A DNA stretch of 64,000 bases from Streptomyces scabichelini (GTDB taxonomy: Bacteria; Actinomycetota; Actinomycetes; Streptomycetales; Streptomycetaceae). Numbering within the stretch: position 1 is the first letter of the stretch; every line of letters begins with the position of its first letter. The DNA is taken from positions 1 through 64,000 of the forward strand of contig NZ_JAAKZY010000001.1 of assembly GCF_011045015.1 (NCBI RefSeq), in the 5' to 3' direction. Below, piece after piece: positions 7,621 to 16,294 of the stretch. Made by a program: the position numbers and the translations under genes. The notes beneath the pieces were generated by a model that saw nothing but the letters and a program-made list of their open reading frames with translations, was not told the origin of the DNA and made no database searches.

Positions 7621-10056
7621 ATGGCACAGGGCACGGTCCAGGTGACGCACACCGGCACGTCTCGGTGGCGACGCCGCACGGGTGAGTACGCATCGCTCGC
7701 CGCCGCCCTGGAGGCCGCGGGCGACGGTGACGTCCTCACCGTCGCTCCTGGTACCTACCGGGAGAACCTCGTCGTCCAGCGGACGGTGACCCTGCGCGGC
7801 CCGGAGGGCTCCCCCGGTTCCGTACGCATCGCGCCCATCGACGGCGTGCCGCTGACCGTGCGCGCCTCCGCCATGGTCCAGGACCTGCTTGTGGAGGGTC
7901 AGGACGCGGCAGCGCCCGCGCTGCTCGTCGAGGAGGGTGCGCCGGAGCTCACGGACATCCGGATCGTCACGCGTTCCGCGGCCGGCATCGAGGTGCGCGG
8001 CGGTGCGCGTCCGACCGTGCGGCGCTGCACGGTGGACAATCCGGCGGGCGTCGGTATCGCCGTACTGGACGGCGGGGGCGGCGTGTTCGAGGACTGCGAG
8101 GTCGTGTCCGCCGGCCAGTCGGGCATCGCCGTGCGCGGTGCCGCCCATCCGCGCCTGGAGCGCTGCCGGGTGCACCACGCCTCGGGCGCGGGCCTGTCGG
8201 CGACGGGCGAGCACTCCGCGCTGGAGGCCGTCGGCTGCGAGGTGTACGAGGTCAGGGGCAGTGGCGTCCAGGTCACCGCTCGGGCCACGGCGCATCTCAC
8301 CGACTGCGATGTCCACCGGACGACGGCGGACGGCGTCACGCTCGACACGGACGCAGTGCTGACGCTCGCCGACTGCCGGATCCACGACATCCCGGAGAAC
8401 GCGGTCGATCTGCGCTCGCGTTCGGTGCTCACGATGACCCGCTCCACCGTGCGGCAGTTCGGGCGCAACGGCCTGTCCGTGTGGGATCCCGGCACGCGCG
8501 TGGACGCCAACCAGTGCGAGATCCATGACAGTACGGGCGACTACCCCGCGGTGTGGGTGAGCGACGGGGCGACCGCGGTGCTCGACTCGTGCCGGGTGCA
8601 CGACGTGCCGGACGCCCTCTTCGTGCTCGACCGCGGCTCGCGCGCCGACGTCGTCGACAGCGACCTGTGGCAGGTGCGCAACACGGCGGTGTCCGTGAGC
8701 GACGGCGCCACCGCACAGCTCGACGACTGCCGGATCCGGGACGCCGCGACGGGCGCCTGGTTCCGGGACCACGGCAGCGGCGGCACCCTGTCGGGCTGCA
8801 CCATCGACGGTGCGCAGACCGGTGTGATCGTGACCAAGGGCGCCGACCCCACCGTCGAGCGCTGCACCGTCACCTCGCCCGCGGAGGCCGGTTTCTACGT
8901 ATCGGCCGGGGGCCGCGGCAGCTTCCACGGCTGCCGGGTCACGGGCAGCGGCGGCTACGGCTTCCATGTGATCGACGGCTGCCGTACGACGCTCAAGAAG
9001 TGCCGTACGGAGCGGTGTGCGCGCGGGGGTTACGAGTTCGCGGACGCGGGCGGCGACCAGGCGTCCGGCAGCGGGCCCGTTGTCGAGGACTGCACGAGCG
9101 ACGAGAGCGCCGGCGTGGGGTCTCCGGCACCGGAGACGGCCGTAGAGACGACGAGCCGGTCCCCCGGTCTGCTGGGCGCGATCCCGGGCCAGCGCACGAC
9201 CGAGCAGGAGCCGCTCATCACCGCTCAGGAACCCGCACCGCCGACGCGCACGTCGAAGGCCGTGCTCGGTGAACTCGACACGCTGGTGGGCCTGGACAGC
9301 GTCAAGCGCGAGGTACGGGCCCTCACCGACATGATCGAGGTGGGGCGCCGCCGTCAGCAGGCCGGCCTGAAAGCGGCTTCGGTCCGGCGCCATCTGGTCT
9401 TCACAGGCTCCCCCGGCACGGGCAAGACGACGGTCGCCCGGCTGTACGGCGAGATCCTCGCCTCGCTCGGCGTCCTGGAGAAGGGCCATCTCGTCGAGGT
9501 GTCCCGGGTCGACCTGGTCGGCGAGCACATCGGCTCCACGGCGATCCGTACGCAGGAGGCCTTCGACAAGGCGCGCGGCGGCGTGCTGTTCATCGACGAG
9601 GCGTACGCGCTGTCCCCGGAGGACTCGGGACGCGACTTCGGGCGCGAGGCCATCGACACGCTCGTGAAGCTGATGGAGGACCATCGCGAGGCGGTGGTGG
9701 TGATCGTCGCGGGGTACACGGCCGAGATGGAGCGCTTCCTGCGGGTCAACCCGGGGGTGGCGTCCCGCTTCTCACGGACGATCACCTTCAGCGACTACGT
9801 TCCCGAGGAGCTGCTGCGGATCGTGGAGCAGCAGGCCGAGGAGCACGAGTACCGGCTGGCGCCGGGCGCGGGCGAGGCGCTGCTGAAGTACTTCACGGCG
9901 ATCCCGAAGGGGCCGGCGTTCGGCAACGGCCGCACCGCGCGGCAAACCTTCGAGGCGATGGTGGAGCGGCACGCGGGGCGGGTCGCCCAGTTCGACGAGC
10001 CGAGCACGGACGACCTCACCCTTCTCTACGCCGAGGACCTGCCCGAGCTGCCCTGA
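7621..10056 (+). CDS. Right-handed beta-helix repeat protein fused to CbxX/CfxQ-type AAA+ ATPase
   Basis: This is an 811-aa two-part protein. Residues 1 to about 480 are a pectate-lyase-like right-handed beta-helix with many roughly 23-residue rungs of the form RC.V...GAGL, starting with a DUF1565-like DVLTVAPGTYRENLVV. Residues about 540-811 are a CbxX/CfxQ (EccA/CbbX-like) AAA+ ATPase with Walker A GSPGTGKTT (about 595) and Walker B VLFIDEAYAL (about 656). CbbX-type ATPases remodel protein complexes, and EccA serves type VII secretion. No ESX genes are nearby. There is no signal peptide, so the helix is probably cytoplasmic. The gene end overlaps the convergent hydrolase gene by 31 bp. Confidence 0.85.
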   Translation: MAQGTVQVTHTGTSRWRRRTGEYASLAAALEAAGDGDVLTVAPGTYRENLVVQRTVTLRGPEGSPGSVRIAPIDGVPLTVRASAMVQDLLVEGQDAAAPALLVEEGAPELTDIRIVTRSAAGIEVRGGARPTVRRCTVDNPAGVGIAVLDGGGGVFEDCEVVSAGQSGIAVRGAAHPRLERCRVHHASGAGLSATGEHSALEAVGCEVYEVRGSGVQVTARATAHLTDCDVHRTTADGVTLDTDAVLTLADCRIHDIPENAVDLRSRSVLTMTRSTVRQFGRNGLSVWDPGTRVDANQCEIHDSTGDYPAVWVSDGATAVLDSCRVHDVPDALFVLDRGSRADVVDSDLWQVRNTAVSVSDGATAQLDDCRIRDAATGAWFRDHGSGGTLSGCTIDGAQTGVIVTKGADPTVERCTVTSPAEAGFYVSAGGRGSFHGCRVTGSGGYGFHVIDGCRTTLKKCRTERCARGGYEFADAGGDQASGSGPVVEDCTSDESAGVGSPAPETAVETTSRSPGLLGAIPGQRTTEQEPLITAQEPAPPTRTSKAVLGELDTLVGLDSVKREVRALTDMIEVGRRRQQAGLKAASVRRHLVFTGSPGTGKTTVARLYGEILASLGVLEKGHLVEVSRVDLVGEHIGSTAIRTQEAFDKARGGVLFIDEAYALSPEDSGRDFGREAIDTLVKLMEDHREAVVVIVAGYTAEMERFLRVNPGVASRFSRTITFSDYVPEELLRIVEQQAEEHEYRLAPGAGEALLKYFTAIPKGPAFGNGRTARQTFEAMVERHAGRVAQFDEPSTDDLTLLYAEDLPELP

Positions 10057-12470
10057 GGCTCGCCGTCCGCGCTCGGGCCGGGCTGAGGACCGTCGCCGGG
10101 CGGCGGCGTGTCCGGATCGGGTTCATGGGGTCCTGGGGATCCGCTTTCCGGGCGCGGCCCCGGCACATCCGGCCTCAGGCGCGCGAGCAGCCGCTGCCGC
10201 TCCTCCGCGAACACCGGGTCGGCCTGGTAGTCGGAGTGCCCGAGGATCGGTGCGGGCAGCGGGTGCTCCGCGGTGCGGCCGTATGCGAGGGGGTCCTTGA
10301 GGGCCTCGCGGTCGACCTGGGGGCCGCAGTCGCCGGGCAGCCGGACTGGGCCGCCGATGGGGTCGGTGGCGCGGTGGAGGTTGCGCCAGCAGTCGATCTC
10401 GCGGTGCAGGCCGCTGAGCGCGTCGGGACCGAAGTGGGCCGGGAACCAGCGCCCGTAGAGCCGCTCCAGCGGTGAACCGTAGGTCAGCAGCGCGACCCGC
10501 TTGCGGACGGACGGTGTGAGCTGCCAGGCAGCGGCGGCCGCGAGGACACTGCCCTGGGAGTGCCCGGAGATGACGAGCCGTCCGCCCGTGGTGCGCGTCC
10601 ACGTGGCCATGCGCCAGGTCAGGTCGGGCACGGCGCGCTCGGCGTAGCAGGGGGGCGCGAAGGGGTGCGCCGCGCGCGGCCAGAATGTGCCGACGTCCCA
10701 CAGGATGCCGATGGTGCGCCGGGCGGAGGGGTCCTTGTAGGCGCGGCGGCCCCAGGTGACGAACAGTATGAATCCGACGCCGATCAGCCAGGAGCCGAGC
10801 GCCTGCGCGGTCTCGGCCGCGCCCGCCACGAAGGCGTACGCCCCTTCCGCGGCCTCGCCCGGCACCTCGTCGGTCGCCATGGCTCCCACGAGGGCCACGA
10901 CGCCCAGGAACAGTGTCACGGTGGAGGTGATGCCGATGATGCGGGGCGCCCGGTCGGTGAGGGCGGCCATCGCACGCGTGCGCGCGATGCGTCGGGTGCG
11001 CTCGGTGTCCTTGGGCTCCGAGGGGTAGTCGCCTTCCACCTCGCTCATCGCGGCGCGGCGCAGTTGCACCGTGCGCCTGGCCAGCCAGGCGAAGAGCACC
11101 AGGAGGACGACGATGAGGGGCGGGATGACGGACGCCTGCCACGTCAGGAACACCGGCGGGCCGTCGATCGATCCTCCGGTTCCGTCCAGCCAGTCGGCGA
11201 CGCGCTGGGCCACGCCGCCGGAGAACACGCCGCCGAGCGCGCAGGCCAGCATGGCGACGGCCGGTCCGGCCAGGCCGCGCATCGCGGTGCGGGTGTCGGG
11301 GTGGGCGCGGTACAGGAGGTGGGCCACCACGCCCATCGCGATCACGAGCAGGCCCTGGACGAGGGCGATGCCGCCGAAGGTCCCGTCGCCCGGCAGCCGC
11401 CCGCCCGACCGCCAGTCCGGACGCGACCAGCCGGCGTACAGGAGGGCGAGGGCGAGCAGGACGAGTGCGCCGATGGGCAGCCAGCGCACCACGGTCTGGT
11501 CGACCTGCCGGTCGAGCCGGCTCTCGCTGCGGCCCCTGCGGCAGACGACCCACACCACGACGACCGCGCCCACGACGAGCGTGGCGTTCAGGAGCCAGCC
11601 GAGCGCTTCCAGGACGACCGGTCCGCCGTCCTCGCGGTCGTAGCGGGCGGCGGTGCTGCCGACCCCGGCGGCGACCGTCAGCAGACCCGCGGCGGTGTGG
11701 GCGGCGCGCAGCCGGGCCACCAGCCTGCGCCCGTACCAGAAGCCGGGGCGGCCGAGGCCCAGGCGGCTGGTGGCTTCGTCGAGGTCGGCCCCGTCGGTCA
11801 TCGGCTGCTGGGACTCGTACGCGCTCCAGGTGCGGTGGGAGAGGTACCACAGCAGGCCGGTGAGGGCGGCCGGCACCAGGGAGGCGAGGGCGAGGCGACG
11901 GCCGGGCTGGGTCCACCAGCCGCGCTCGGAGTCGGCGGGCGAGAGGAAGCCCAGCCAGGAGTGGTCCGCGGCGCACGCGCGCTTGCCCGCGCACTGCCAG
12001 GCGGCCAGGTCGAGGGCCACCTCGCAGGCGGCGGCGACCAGCAGCACCGTGAGCGTGAGGCTCACCAGCCGGACGAGCAGGCCGTACAGGCGTACCGGCC
12101 GCGTTCGGTTGTCGCTCACCGTGGGCCGCATCCAGTGGGCCAGATTGGCCACCATGAACGGAAGGAGCAGCAGCCACAGAGCGCGGGCGCCGTTTCCGGA
12201 CGTGAGGTTGCACCACACGTACGCCTCGGGCACCGGTTTGCCCCGGTAGTCGTCGGGCCGCTGCTCCGCGTCGGCGTCATCGACACGGCGGTAGACGGCG
12301 GCCGTCTCGTCGCCGGAGATCCGCACCGTGCGCGGATCGTTCAGCATCTCCTCCGGCGTGGTGCCGCCGACACCGTGGACCAGGAGTTCAAGGGCGGTGT
12401 CGGCCGTTTCGGGCCGCCGCTCGGGGCCGGCCGCCTCCCCTGTCGAGGCACGCTCTTGTGAACGCTCCAC
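10026..12470 (-). CDS. Multi-pass membrane protein with alpha/beta-hydrolase-like domain
   Basis: This is an 814-aa protein. An N-terminal soluble segment with ALELLVHGVGGTTPEEML resembles the start of alpha/beta hydrolases. Around ten membrane helices follow (about residues 100-560). A C-terminal cytoplasmic part carries the serine-hydrolase nucleophile elbow GHSQGS (about residue 640) and an acidic/proline tail. Splitting a hydrolase fold around a membrane region is unusual but recurs in Streptomyces. I chose GTG at 12470 because GGGGGAAG lies 8 nt upstream; ATG at 12503 has no ribosome binding site. Substrate is unknown; lipid or ester hydrolysis is a guess. Confidence 0.7.
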   Translation of the reverse strand: MERSQERASTGEAAGPERRPETADTALELLVHGVGGTTPEEMLNDPRTVRISGDETAAVYRRVDDADAEQRPDDYRGKPVPEAYVWCNLTSGNGARALWLLLLPFMVANLAHWMRPTVSDNRTRPVRLYGLLVRLVSLTLTVLLVAAACEVALDLAAWQCAGKRACAADHSWLGFLSPADSERGWWTQPGRRLALASLVPAALTGLLWYLSHRTWSAYESQQPMTDGADLDEATSRLGLGRPGFWYGRRLVARLRAAHTAAGLLTVAAGVGSTAARYDREDGGPVVLEALGWLLNATLVVGAVVVVWVVCRRGRSESRLDRQVDQTVVRWLPIGALVLLALALLYAGWSRPDWRSGGRLPGDGTFGGIALVQGLLVIAMGVVAHLLYRAHPDTRTAMRGLAGPAVAMLACALGGVFSGGVAQRVADWLDGTGGSIDGPPVFLTWQASVIPPLIVVLLVLFAWLARRTVQLRRAAMSEVEGDYPSEPKDTERTRRIARTRAMAALTDRAPRIIGITSTVTLFLGVVALVGAMATDEVPGEAAEGAYAFVAGAAETAQALGSWLIGVGFILFVTWGRRAYKDPSARRTIGILWDVGTFWPRAAHPFAPPCYAERAVPDLTWRMATWTRTTGGRLVISGHSQGSVLAAAAAWQLTPSVRKRVALLTYGSPLERLYGRWFPAHFGPDALSGLHREIDCWRNLHRATDPIGGPVRLPGDCGPQVDREALKDPLAYGRTAEHPLPAPILGHSDYQADPVFAEERQRLLARLRPDVPGPRPESGSPGPHEPDPDTPPPGDGPQPGPSADGEPQGSSGRSSA

Positions 12471-12500
12471 TGTTTTCGCTTCCCCCGTGATGCCGCGCGG

Positions 12501-12524
12501 CATGTGTCATACGTCATGTGTCAT
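12501..12524. repeat. Direct repeat CATGTGTCAT x2
   Basis: CATGTGTCAT occurs at 12501-12510 and 12515-12524, with a third partial TCATGTG to 12527. The copies are 14 bp apart, 31-54 bp upstream of the membrane hydrolase start. Their position fits a regulator site or promoter element. No family is assignable. Confidence 0.35.
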
Positions 12525-12571
12525 GTGCAGAGACAAGGGTCCCGGCTTCGGGGCCGGTGCGCACCCCTCGT

Positions 12572-12593
12572 CACGGAATCTCCCCGATCCGTG
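12572..12593. promoter_or_regulatory. Imperfect inverted repeat between hydrolase and DeoR gene
   Basis: CACGGA (12572-12577) and TCCGTG (12588-12593) are in inversion, and the arms extend by two bases if one bulge is allowed. It lies in the divergent intergenic region, 180 bp upstream of the DeoR-type start. It could be an operator or a stem-loop. Confidence 0.25.
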
Positions 12594-12773
12594 TGACAGT
12601 GACGGCCAGAAGTTGCCCGGGCGGCGTGTGCGGGTCGGTACAGGCAGTGGAGCGAGCTGTGGTCGCCCATGCGAGGATGGGGCGTCGTCGGGGTCGGAGA
12701 CGGGGAGAATGTCCTCGTCGGAGGGGCTTCAAGAGGGTGTCGGGCAGGACGTGGCGAAGGGACCGGAGCGGGC

Positions 12774-13622
12774 GTGAGTGAGAATCAGAACCTCCTCGCG
12801 GAGCAGCGACGCGCTCTGATCCTCGACGAGGTCCGGCGGCGCGGCGGCGTCCGCGTCAACGAGCTCACCAGGAAGCTCGGTGTCTCCGACATGACGGTCC
12901 GCCGTGACCTGGACGCACTCGCCCGGCAGGGCGTGGTGGAGAAGGTGCACGGCGGCGCGGTCCCGGTGGTCGAGGCGAGCACCCACGAACCGGGCTTCGA
13001 GGCCAAGTCGGGTCTGGAGCTGACCGCCAAGGAGGACATCGCGCGGGCCGCAGCGGCCCTGGTCGCACCGGGCACGGCGATCGCCCTGTCGGGCGGCACG
13101 ACGACGTACGCGCTCGCCCACCAGCTCCTCGACGTGCCGGACCTGACCGTGGTGACCAACTCGGTGCGTGTGGCCGACGTCTTCCATGCGGCACAGCGCT
13201 CCTCGGGGCAGCGGCAGGGGGCGGCCACGGTCGTGCTGACGGGCGGTGTGCGCACGCCCTCGGACTCGCTCGTGGGGCCGGTCGCCGACCAGGCGATCGG
13301 GGCGCTGCACTTCGACTTGTTGTTCCTGGGTGTGCACGGCGTCTCGGTCGAGGCGGGGCTGTCGACGCCGAACCTCGCGGAGGCCGAGACCAACCGGCGT
13401 CTCGTGCAGTCCGCGCGGCGCGTCGTCGTGGTCGCGGACCACACCAAGTGGGGCACGGTGGGGCTGAGTTCGTTCGCCGCGCTGGAGCAGGTCGACACGC
13501 TGGTCACGGACGCCGGACTGCCCGCCGAGGCACGCGCGGAGATCTCCGAGCATCTGCGGCGCCTGGTGGTGGCGGGCGAGCCCGACAACGATGCAGACGG
13601 CACAGACGGTACAGACATCTGA
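12774..13622 (+). CDS. DeoR/GlpR family transcriptional regulator
   Basis: This is a 282-aa sugar-metabolism-type repressor. The N-terminal DeoR helix-turn-helix (about residues 8-65; RRALILDEVRRRGGVRVNEL, GVSDMTVRRDLDAL) is followed by a DeoRC sensor domain that binds phosphorylated sugars (ALSGGTTTYALA, LVGPVADQAI, FLGVHGVS, ADHTKWG). GTG at 12774 is chosen because the long in-frame extension upstream reads as non-coding Gly/Arg-rich sequence. No sugar gene lies next to it; the following gene is an SRPBCC protein 112 bp away, so it probably acts elsewhere or on itself. Confidence 0.88.
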   Translation: MSENQNLLAEQRRALILDEVRRRGGVRVNELTRKLGVSDMTVRRDLDALARQGVVEKVHGGAVPVVEASTHEPGFEAKSGLELTAKEDIARAAAALVAPGTAIALSGGTTTYALAHQLLDVPDLTVVTNSVRVADVFHAAQRSSGQRQGAATVVLTGGVRTPSDSLVGPVADQAIGALHFDLLFLGVHGVSVEAGLSTPNLAEAETNRRLVQSARRVVVVADHTKWGTVGLSSFAALEQVDTLVTDAGLPAEARAEISEHLRRLVVAGEPDNDADGTDGTDI

Positions 13623-13734
13623 CGGTCCGCCAGTTATCTTGGCCGTGCGCAGCTCGGCGGTGCGCCGGCGCTCTGCCGCTTCACCTCGGGTTTGATGCTG
13701 ACCGGATTCCGTTCCCGCGAGGGGGTTTTCGTCC

Positions 13735-14214
13735 ATGGCTCGCCGACTGCGCCCGGTGGGGCTCGACTTCGTCCGGACCGCCCCTGTGCGTCTGGTGTTC
13801 GCGCGGGGGGTGACCGCGCCACCGGAGGCGGTCTTCCGCGCGCTGGCGGAGGACGTGGCGGGCTGGCCGGAGTGGTTCTCGGCGGTGACGCTGGCCCGGC
13901 CGACCGGGGACGGCGCCGGGCGGCAGATCCGGCTCAAGGGCGGGACGCGCTTCCAGGAGACGGTGATCGCGGCCGAGCCCGCCGAGGTGTACACGTATCG
14001 CGTCGACGAGACGAACGCTCCCGGGGCCCGTGCCCTCGTCGAGGAGTGGCGGCTGACACCGAACGGGACGGGCACCCGGGTCCAGTGGACCTTCGCCGCC
14101 GACGGGAACGCGGCGTTCCGGTTCGCTGTGAAACTGGGGCGGCCGGGCCTGGGACGCGCGTTCCGGGACGCAGCGACGAAGCTGGACCGGCGACTGACGT
14201 CCATGCCGGCGTGA
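13735..14214 (+). CDS. SRPBCC family protein (polyketide cyclase/START-like)
   Basis: This is a 159-aa START-like fold protein of the SRPBCC superfamily, which binds hydrophobic ligands in a deep cavity. FARGVTAPPEAVFRALAED..WPEWF (about residues 23-50) is the typical first helix and WPEW motif, and VEEWRLTP..GTRVQW is the later strand pair. The start ATG has a GAGGGGG site 9-15 nt upstream. It is monocistronic and ends before a palindromic element. The ligand is not predictable, and coenzyme-Q-binding or aromatase-like roles are both possible. Confidence 0.8.
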   Translation: MARRLRPVGLDFVRTAPVRLVFARGVTAPPEAVFRALAEDVAGWPEWFSAVTLARPTGDGAGRQIRLKGGTRFQETVIAAEPAEVYTYRVDETNAPGARALVEEWRLTPNGTGTRVQWTFAADGNAAFRFAVKLGRPGLGRAFRDAATKLDRRLTSMPA

Positions 14215-14297
14215 CCGTGACGGGGTGCACGCCCAAGCGCTCCGCTGGAAGTGCGGTCGGGAATCTGCGGGCCGTCTGTGGCTGGTCGCGCAGTTCC

Positions 14298-14319
14298 CCG
14301 CGCCCCTTAAGGGGCGCGG
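14298..14319. repeat. 22-bp GC-rich palindrome common in Streptomyces
   Basis: This is a perfect 22-bp palindrome centred on TTAA (CGCCCCTTAAGGGGCG core), preceded by GCGCAGTTCCC. It sits between two convergent genes. This element type is scattered in many Streptomyces genomes, usually between genes. A bidirectional terminator fits the position. Confidence 0.7.
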
Positions 14320-14346
14320 TGCAGCACCGGACTTCGCCGAATGCGC

Positions 14347-15480
14347 CTAGTCCGGCCAAACCCCCGTAGCCAGCAGTGACTCGATCGCCTTCGCATACGG
14401 TGCGATGTCCAGCCCCTGCCCCGCCAGCCATTCGTCGGAGTAGTACTTGTCCAGGTAGCGGTCCCCGGGGTCGCACAGCAGCGTGACGACGCTTCCGGTG
14501 CGGTCCGTGGCCACCATCTCGGCGATGATCTTCAGGGCGCTCCACAGCCCGGTGCCCGTCGAGCCGCCCGCCTTGCGGCCGATGGACTGTTCCAGTGCCC
14601 GTACGGCGGCCACGCTCGCCGCGTCCGGCACCTTCATCATCCGGTCGACGGCGCCCGGCACGAAGCTCGGCTCCATGCGTGGCCGGCCGATGCCTTCGAT
14701 GCGTGATCCGCAGTCGGTGGTGACGTCCGCGTTGCCCGTCGTCCAGCCCTCGAAGAAACAGGAGTTCTCCGGATCGGCCACGCAGATGCGGGTGTCGTAC
14801 TGCATGTAGTGCACATAGCGCGCGATGGTTGCCGACGTACCGCCGGTGCCGGCCGTGGCGACGATCCACGCGGGCTCGGGGTAGCGCTCCAACTCCAGCT
14901 GGCGGTAGATCGATTCGGCGATGTTGTTGTTGCCGCGCCAGTCCGTGGCCCGTTCCGCGTAGGTGAACTGGTCCATGAAGTGGCCTCCGGTATCGGCCGC
15001 GAGGCGGGCGGACTCCTCGTACATTTTCCGCGGGTCGTCCACGAAGTGGCACTGCGCGCCGTGGAATTCGATCAGCCGGCACTTCTCGGCGCTCGTGGTA
15101 CGCGGCATGACCGCGATGAAGGGCACCCCGATCAGCTTCGCGAAGTACGCCTCGGAGACGGCCGTGGAGCCGCTGGACGCCTCGATGACGGGGCGGCCGC
15201 GCCGGATCCAGCCATTGCACAGGCTGTACAGGAACAGCGAGCGGGCGAGGCGGTGCTTGAGGCTGCCGGTGGGGTGAGTGGACTCGTCCTTCAGGTAGAG
15301 GTCGATGCCCCACTTCTCGGGCAGCGGGAAGCGCAGCAGGTGTGTGTCGGCGGAACGGTTGGCGTCGGCCTGGACCTTGCGTACGGCTTCCTTGAGCCAG
15401 TGCCGGTACTCCGCGTCGCTGTGGTCGACATCGAGTGTGGCCATCGGCTCGTGAGTGCGGGCCTGCTGTGGGGTAGTCAC
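14347..15480 (-). CDS. PLP-dependent cysteine synthase family protein (Cds1-like L-cysteine desulfhydrase)
   Basis: This is a 377-aa fold-type II PLP enzyme related to cysteine synthase. It is closest in layout to mycobacterial Cds1, which releases H2S, pyruvate and ammonia from cysteine. [11 protein letters not shown] holds the PLP lysine (Lys75 or so), [20 protein letters not shown] is the substrate-carboxylate loop, and [15 protein letters not shown] is the phosphate-binding loop. STGTG near the C-terminus also fits. The start is GTG with AAGGAG 8 nt upstream. A 25-codon frame and a palindrome lie just upstream. It acts in cytosolic sulfur metabolism. Confidence 0.82.
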   Translation of the reverse strand: MTTPQQARTHEPMATLDVDHSDAEYRHWLKEAVRKVQADANRSADTHLLRFPLPEKWGIDLYLKDESTHPTGSLKHRLARSLFLYSLCNGWIRRGRPVIEASSGSTAVSEAYFAKLIGVPFIAVMPRTTSAEKCRLIEFHGAQCHFVDDPRKMYEESARLAADTGGHFMDQFTYAERATDWRGNNNIAESIYRQLELERYPEPAWIVATAGTGGTSATIARYVHYMQYDTRICVADPENSCFFEGWTTGNADVTTDCGSRIEGIGRPRMEPSFVPGAVDRMMKVPDAASVAAVRALEQSIGRKAGGSTGTGLWSALKIIAEMVATDRTGSVVTLLCDPGDRYLDKYYSDEWLAGQGLDIAPYAKAIESLLATGVWPD

Positions 15481-15491
15481 GGCCGGGCTCC

Positions 15492-15569
15492 TTAAGGGTG
15501 GGCCGACGCCGGATCGCGCGGGTCGGACGCCTCGATCATAGACACCTTCCGCACGCTTCTCACCTGCAT
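15492..15569 (-). CDS. Possible 25-aa leader ORF before cysteine desulfhydrase
   Basis: This short frame starts at ATG 15569 behind AAAGG 7 nt upstream and stops with TAA 11 bp before the desulfhydrase GTG. The TAA overlaps the desulfhydrase ribosome binding site (TAAGGAG). About 84% of third codon positions are G or C, which fits coding. It contains no cysteine, unlike the known cysteine attenuator leaders of actinobacteria. It may be a translated leader, or only chance. Confidence 0.35.
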   Translation of the reverse strand: MQVRSVRKVSMIEASDPRDPASAHP

Positions 15570-15576
15570 AAACGTA

Positions 15577-15595
15577 CCTTTGAGCATCTCAAAGG
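15577..15595. promoter_or_regulatory. Perfect 8-bp-arm palindrome upstream of cysteine desulfhydrase
   Basis: CCTTTGAG, a 3-nt spacer and CTCAAAGG form a perfect inverted repeat 97-115 bp upstream of the desulfhydrase start. On the minus strand its distal arm provides the AAAGG of the small leader frame. The symmetry and position fit an operator. The rest of the 307-bp gap at 15481-15787 shows no other gene. Confidence 0.5.
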
Positions 15596-15787
15596 AACCC
15601 CTGGCACAAGGACAGGGGGCGCACCCGCCCGAGTGCGCCGAACCGCGCGCGTCAGGCCCGCATGCGCACTGGTGCTCGACGCGAGGGACGTGCACACTGC
15701 ACCGCACGGGACGGCGATCCCGAGTGGGACGCACACTGGTTCAGGACCACCGGAGCACAGCCGTAGCGCACAAGGGGGCGGGGCATC

Positions 15788-16111
15788 ATGGCGGAGCCGG
15801 AGTTCACGGCCACGGGCGTACGGATCGGAAAGAGGCTGCGTTCGCTCACCCGGGCCGGACAGGTCCGGATCAGCGGCGGCAGGCTGGAGTTGCTCACCAG
15901 TTACGGCAGCGAGATCGACAGCGCGCCGGTCCAGGCGGTCCGCGCGTCGAAGCCCTGGTTCGCCCATGACGACCGCGCGTTGGCGGACGTCAACGGCACC
16001 CGTTACACACTCACCCTGGGCGAACACGACCCCGCTCCGGGGGAGCCCGGGCCGCCCGCCGCGCGCCGGTTCATCGAGGCGGTGCGCAAGGCGGCGGGGC
16101 ACGGCCGCTGA
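15788..16111 (+). CDS. Conserved hypothetical protein, 107 aa
   Basis: I do not recognise a named family. The protein is soluble, with a beta-rich look: RISGGRLELLTSYGSEIDSAPVQAV and DVNGTRYTLTLGEH resemble the strands of a small PH-like or beta-barrel fold, and a C-terminal helix ends RKAAGHGR. The ATG is preceded by AAGGGGG. It stands alone between the divergent desulfhydrase gene and the ATPase gene. Codon use matches its neighbours, so it is very likely real. Confidence 0.65.
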   Translation: MAEPEFTATGVRIGKRLRSLTRAGQVRISGGRLELLTSYGSEIDSAPVQAVRASKPWFAHDDRALADVNGTRYTLTLGEHDPAPGEPGPPAARRFIEAVRKAAGHGR

Positions 16112-16294
16112 AAGTGACACGAGTTGCAGGACCCCACCTCCTGAGTCACGCTGATCCCACGTAACTCTGGGTTTACCGGCGATAACGCTGCGAACCAGCC
16201 CGCCGGCCACGAACAGCAGGCGGCCATTGCACGCAGGCACTCTGCTGGATCCGTACTCGTCTTCTTCCGGACCTCAATTCGGGGAGTCGCAGCC

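Noticed and set aside
7480..9684. 734-aa minus-strand frame
   Set aside because: It is antisense to the beta-helix/AAA gene, is Arg/His/Ala-rich with no recognisable domain, and is a GC-rich shadow.
10560..12461. 633-aa plus-strand frame
   Set aside because: Antisense to the membrane hydrolase, which has clear helices and a GHSQGS motif; the plus-strand frame has none.
15492..15569. Cysteine attenuator leader peptide
   Set aside because: The frame has no Cys codons, so the known cysteine attenuation mechanism is not supported; it is kept only as a possible leader.
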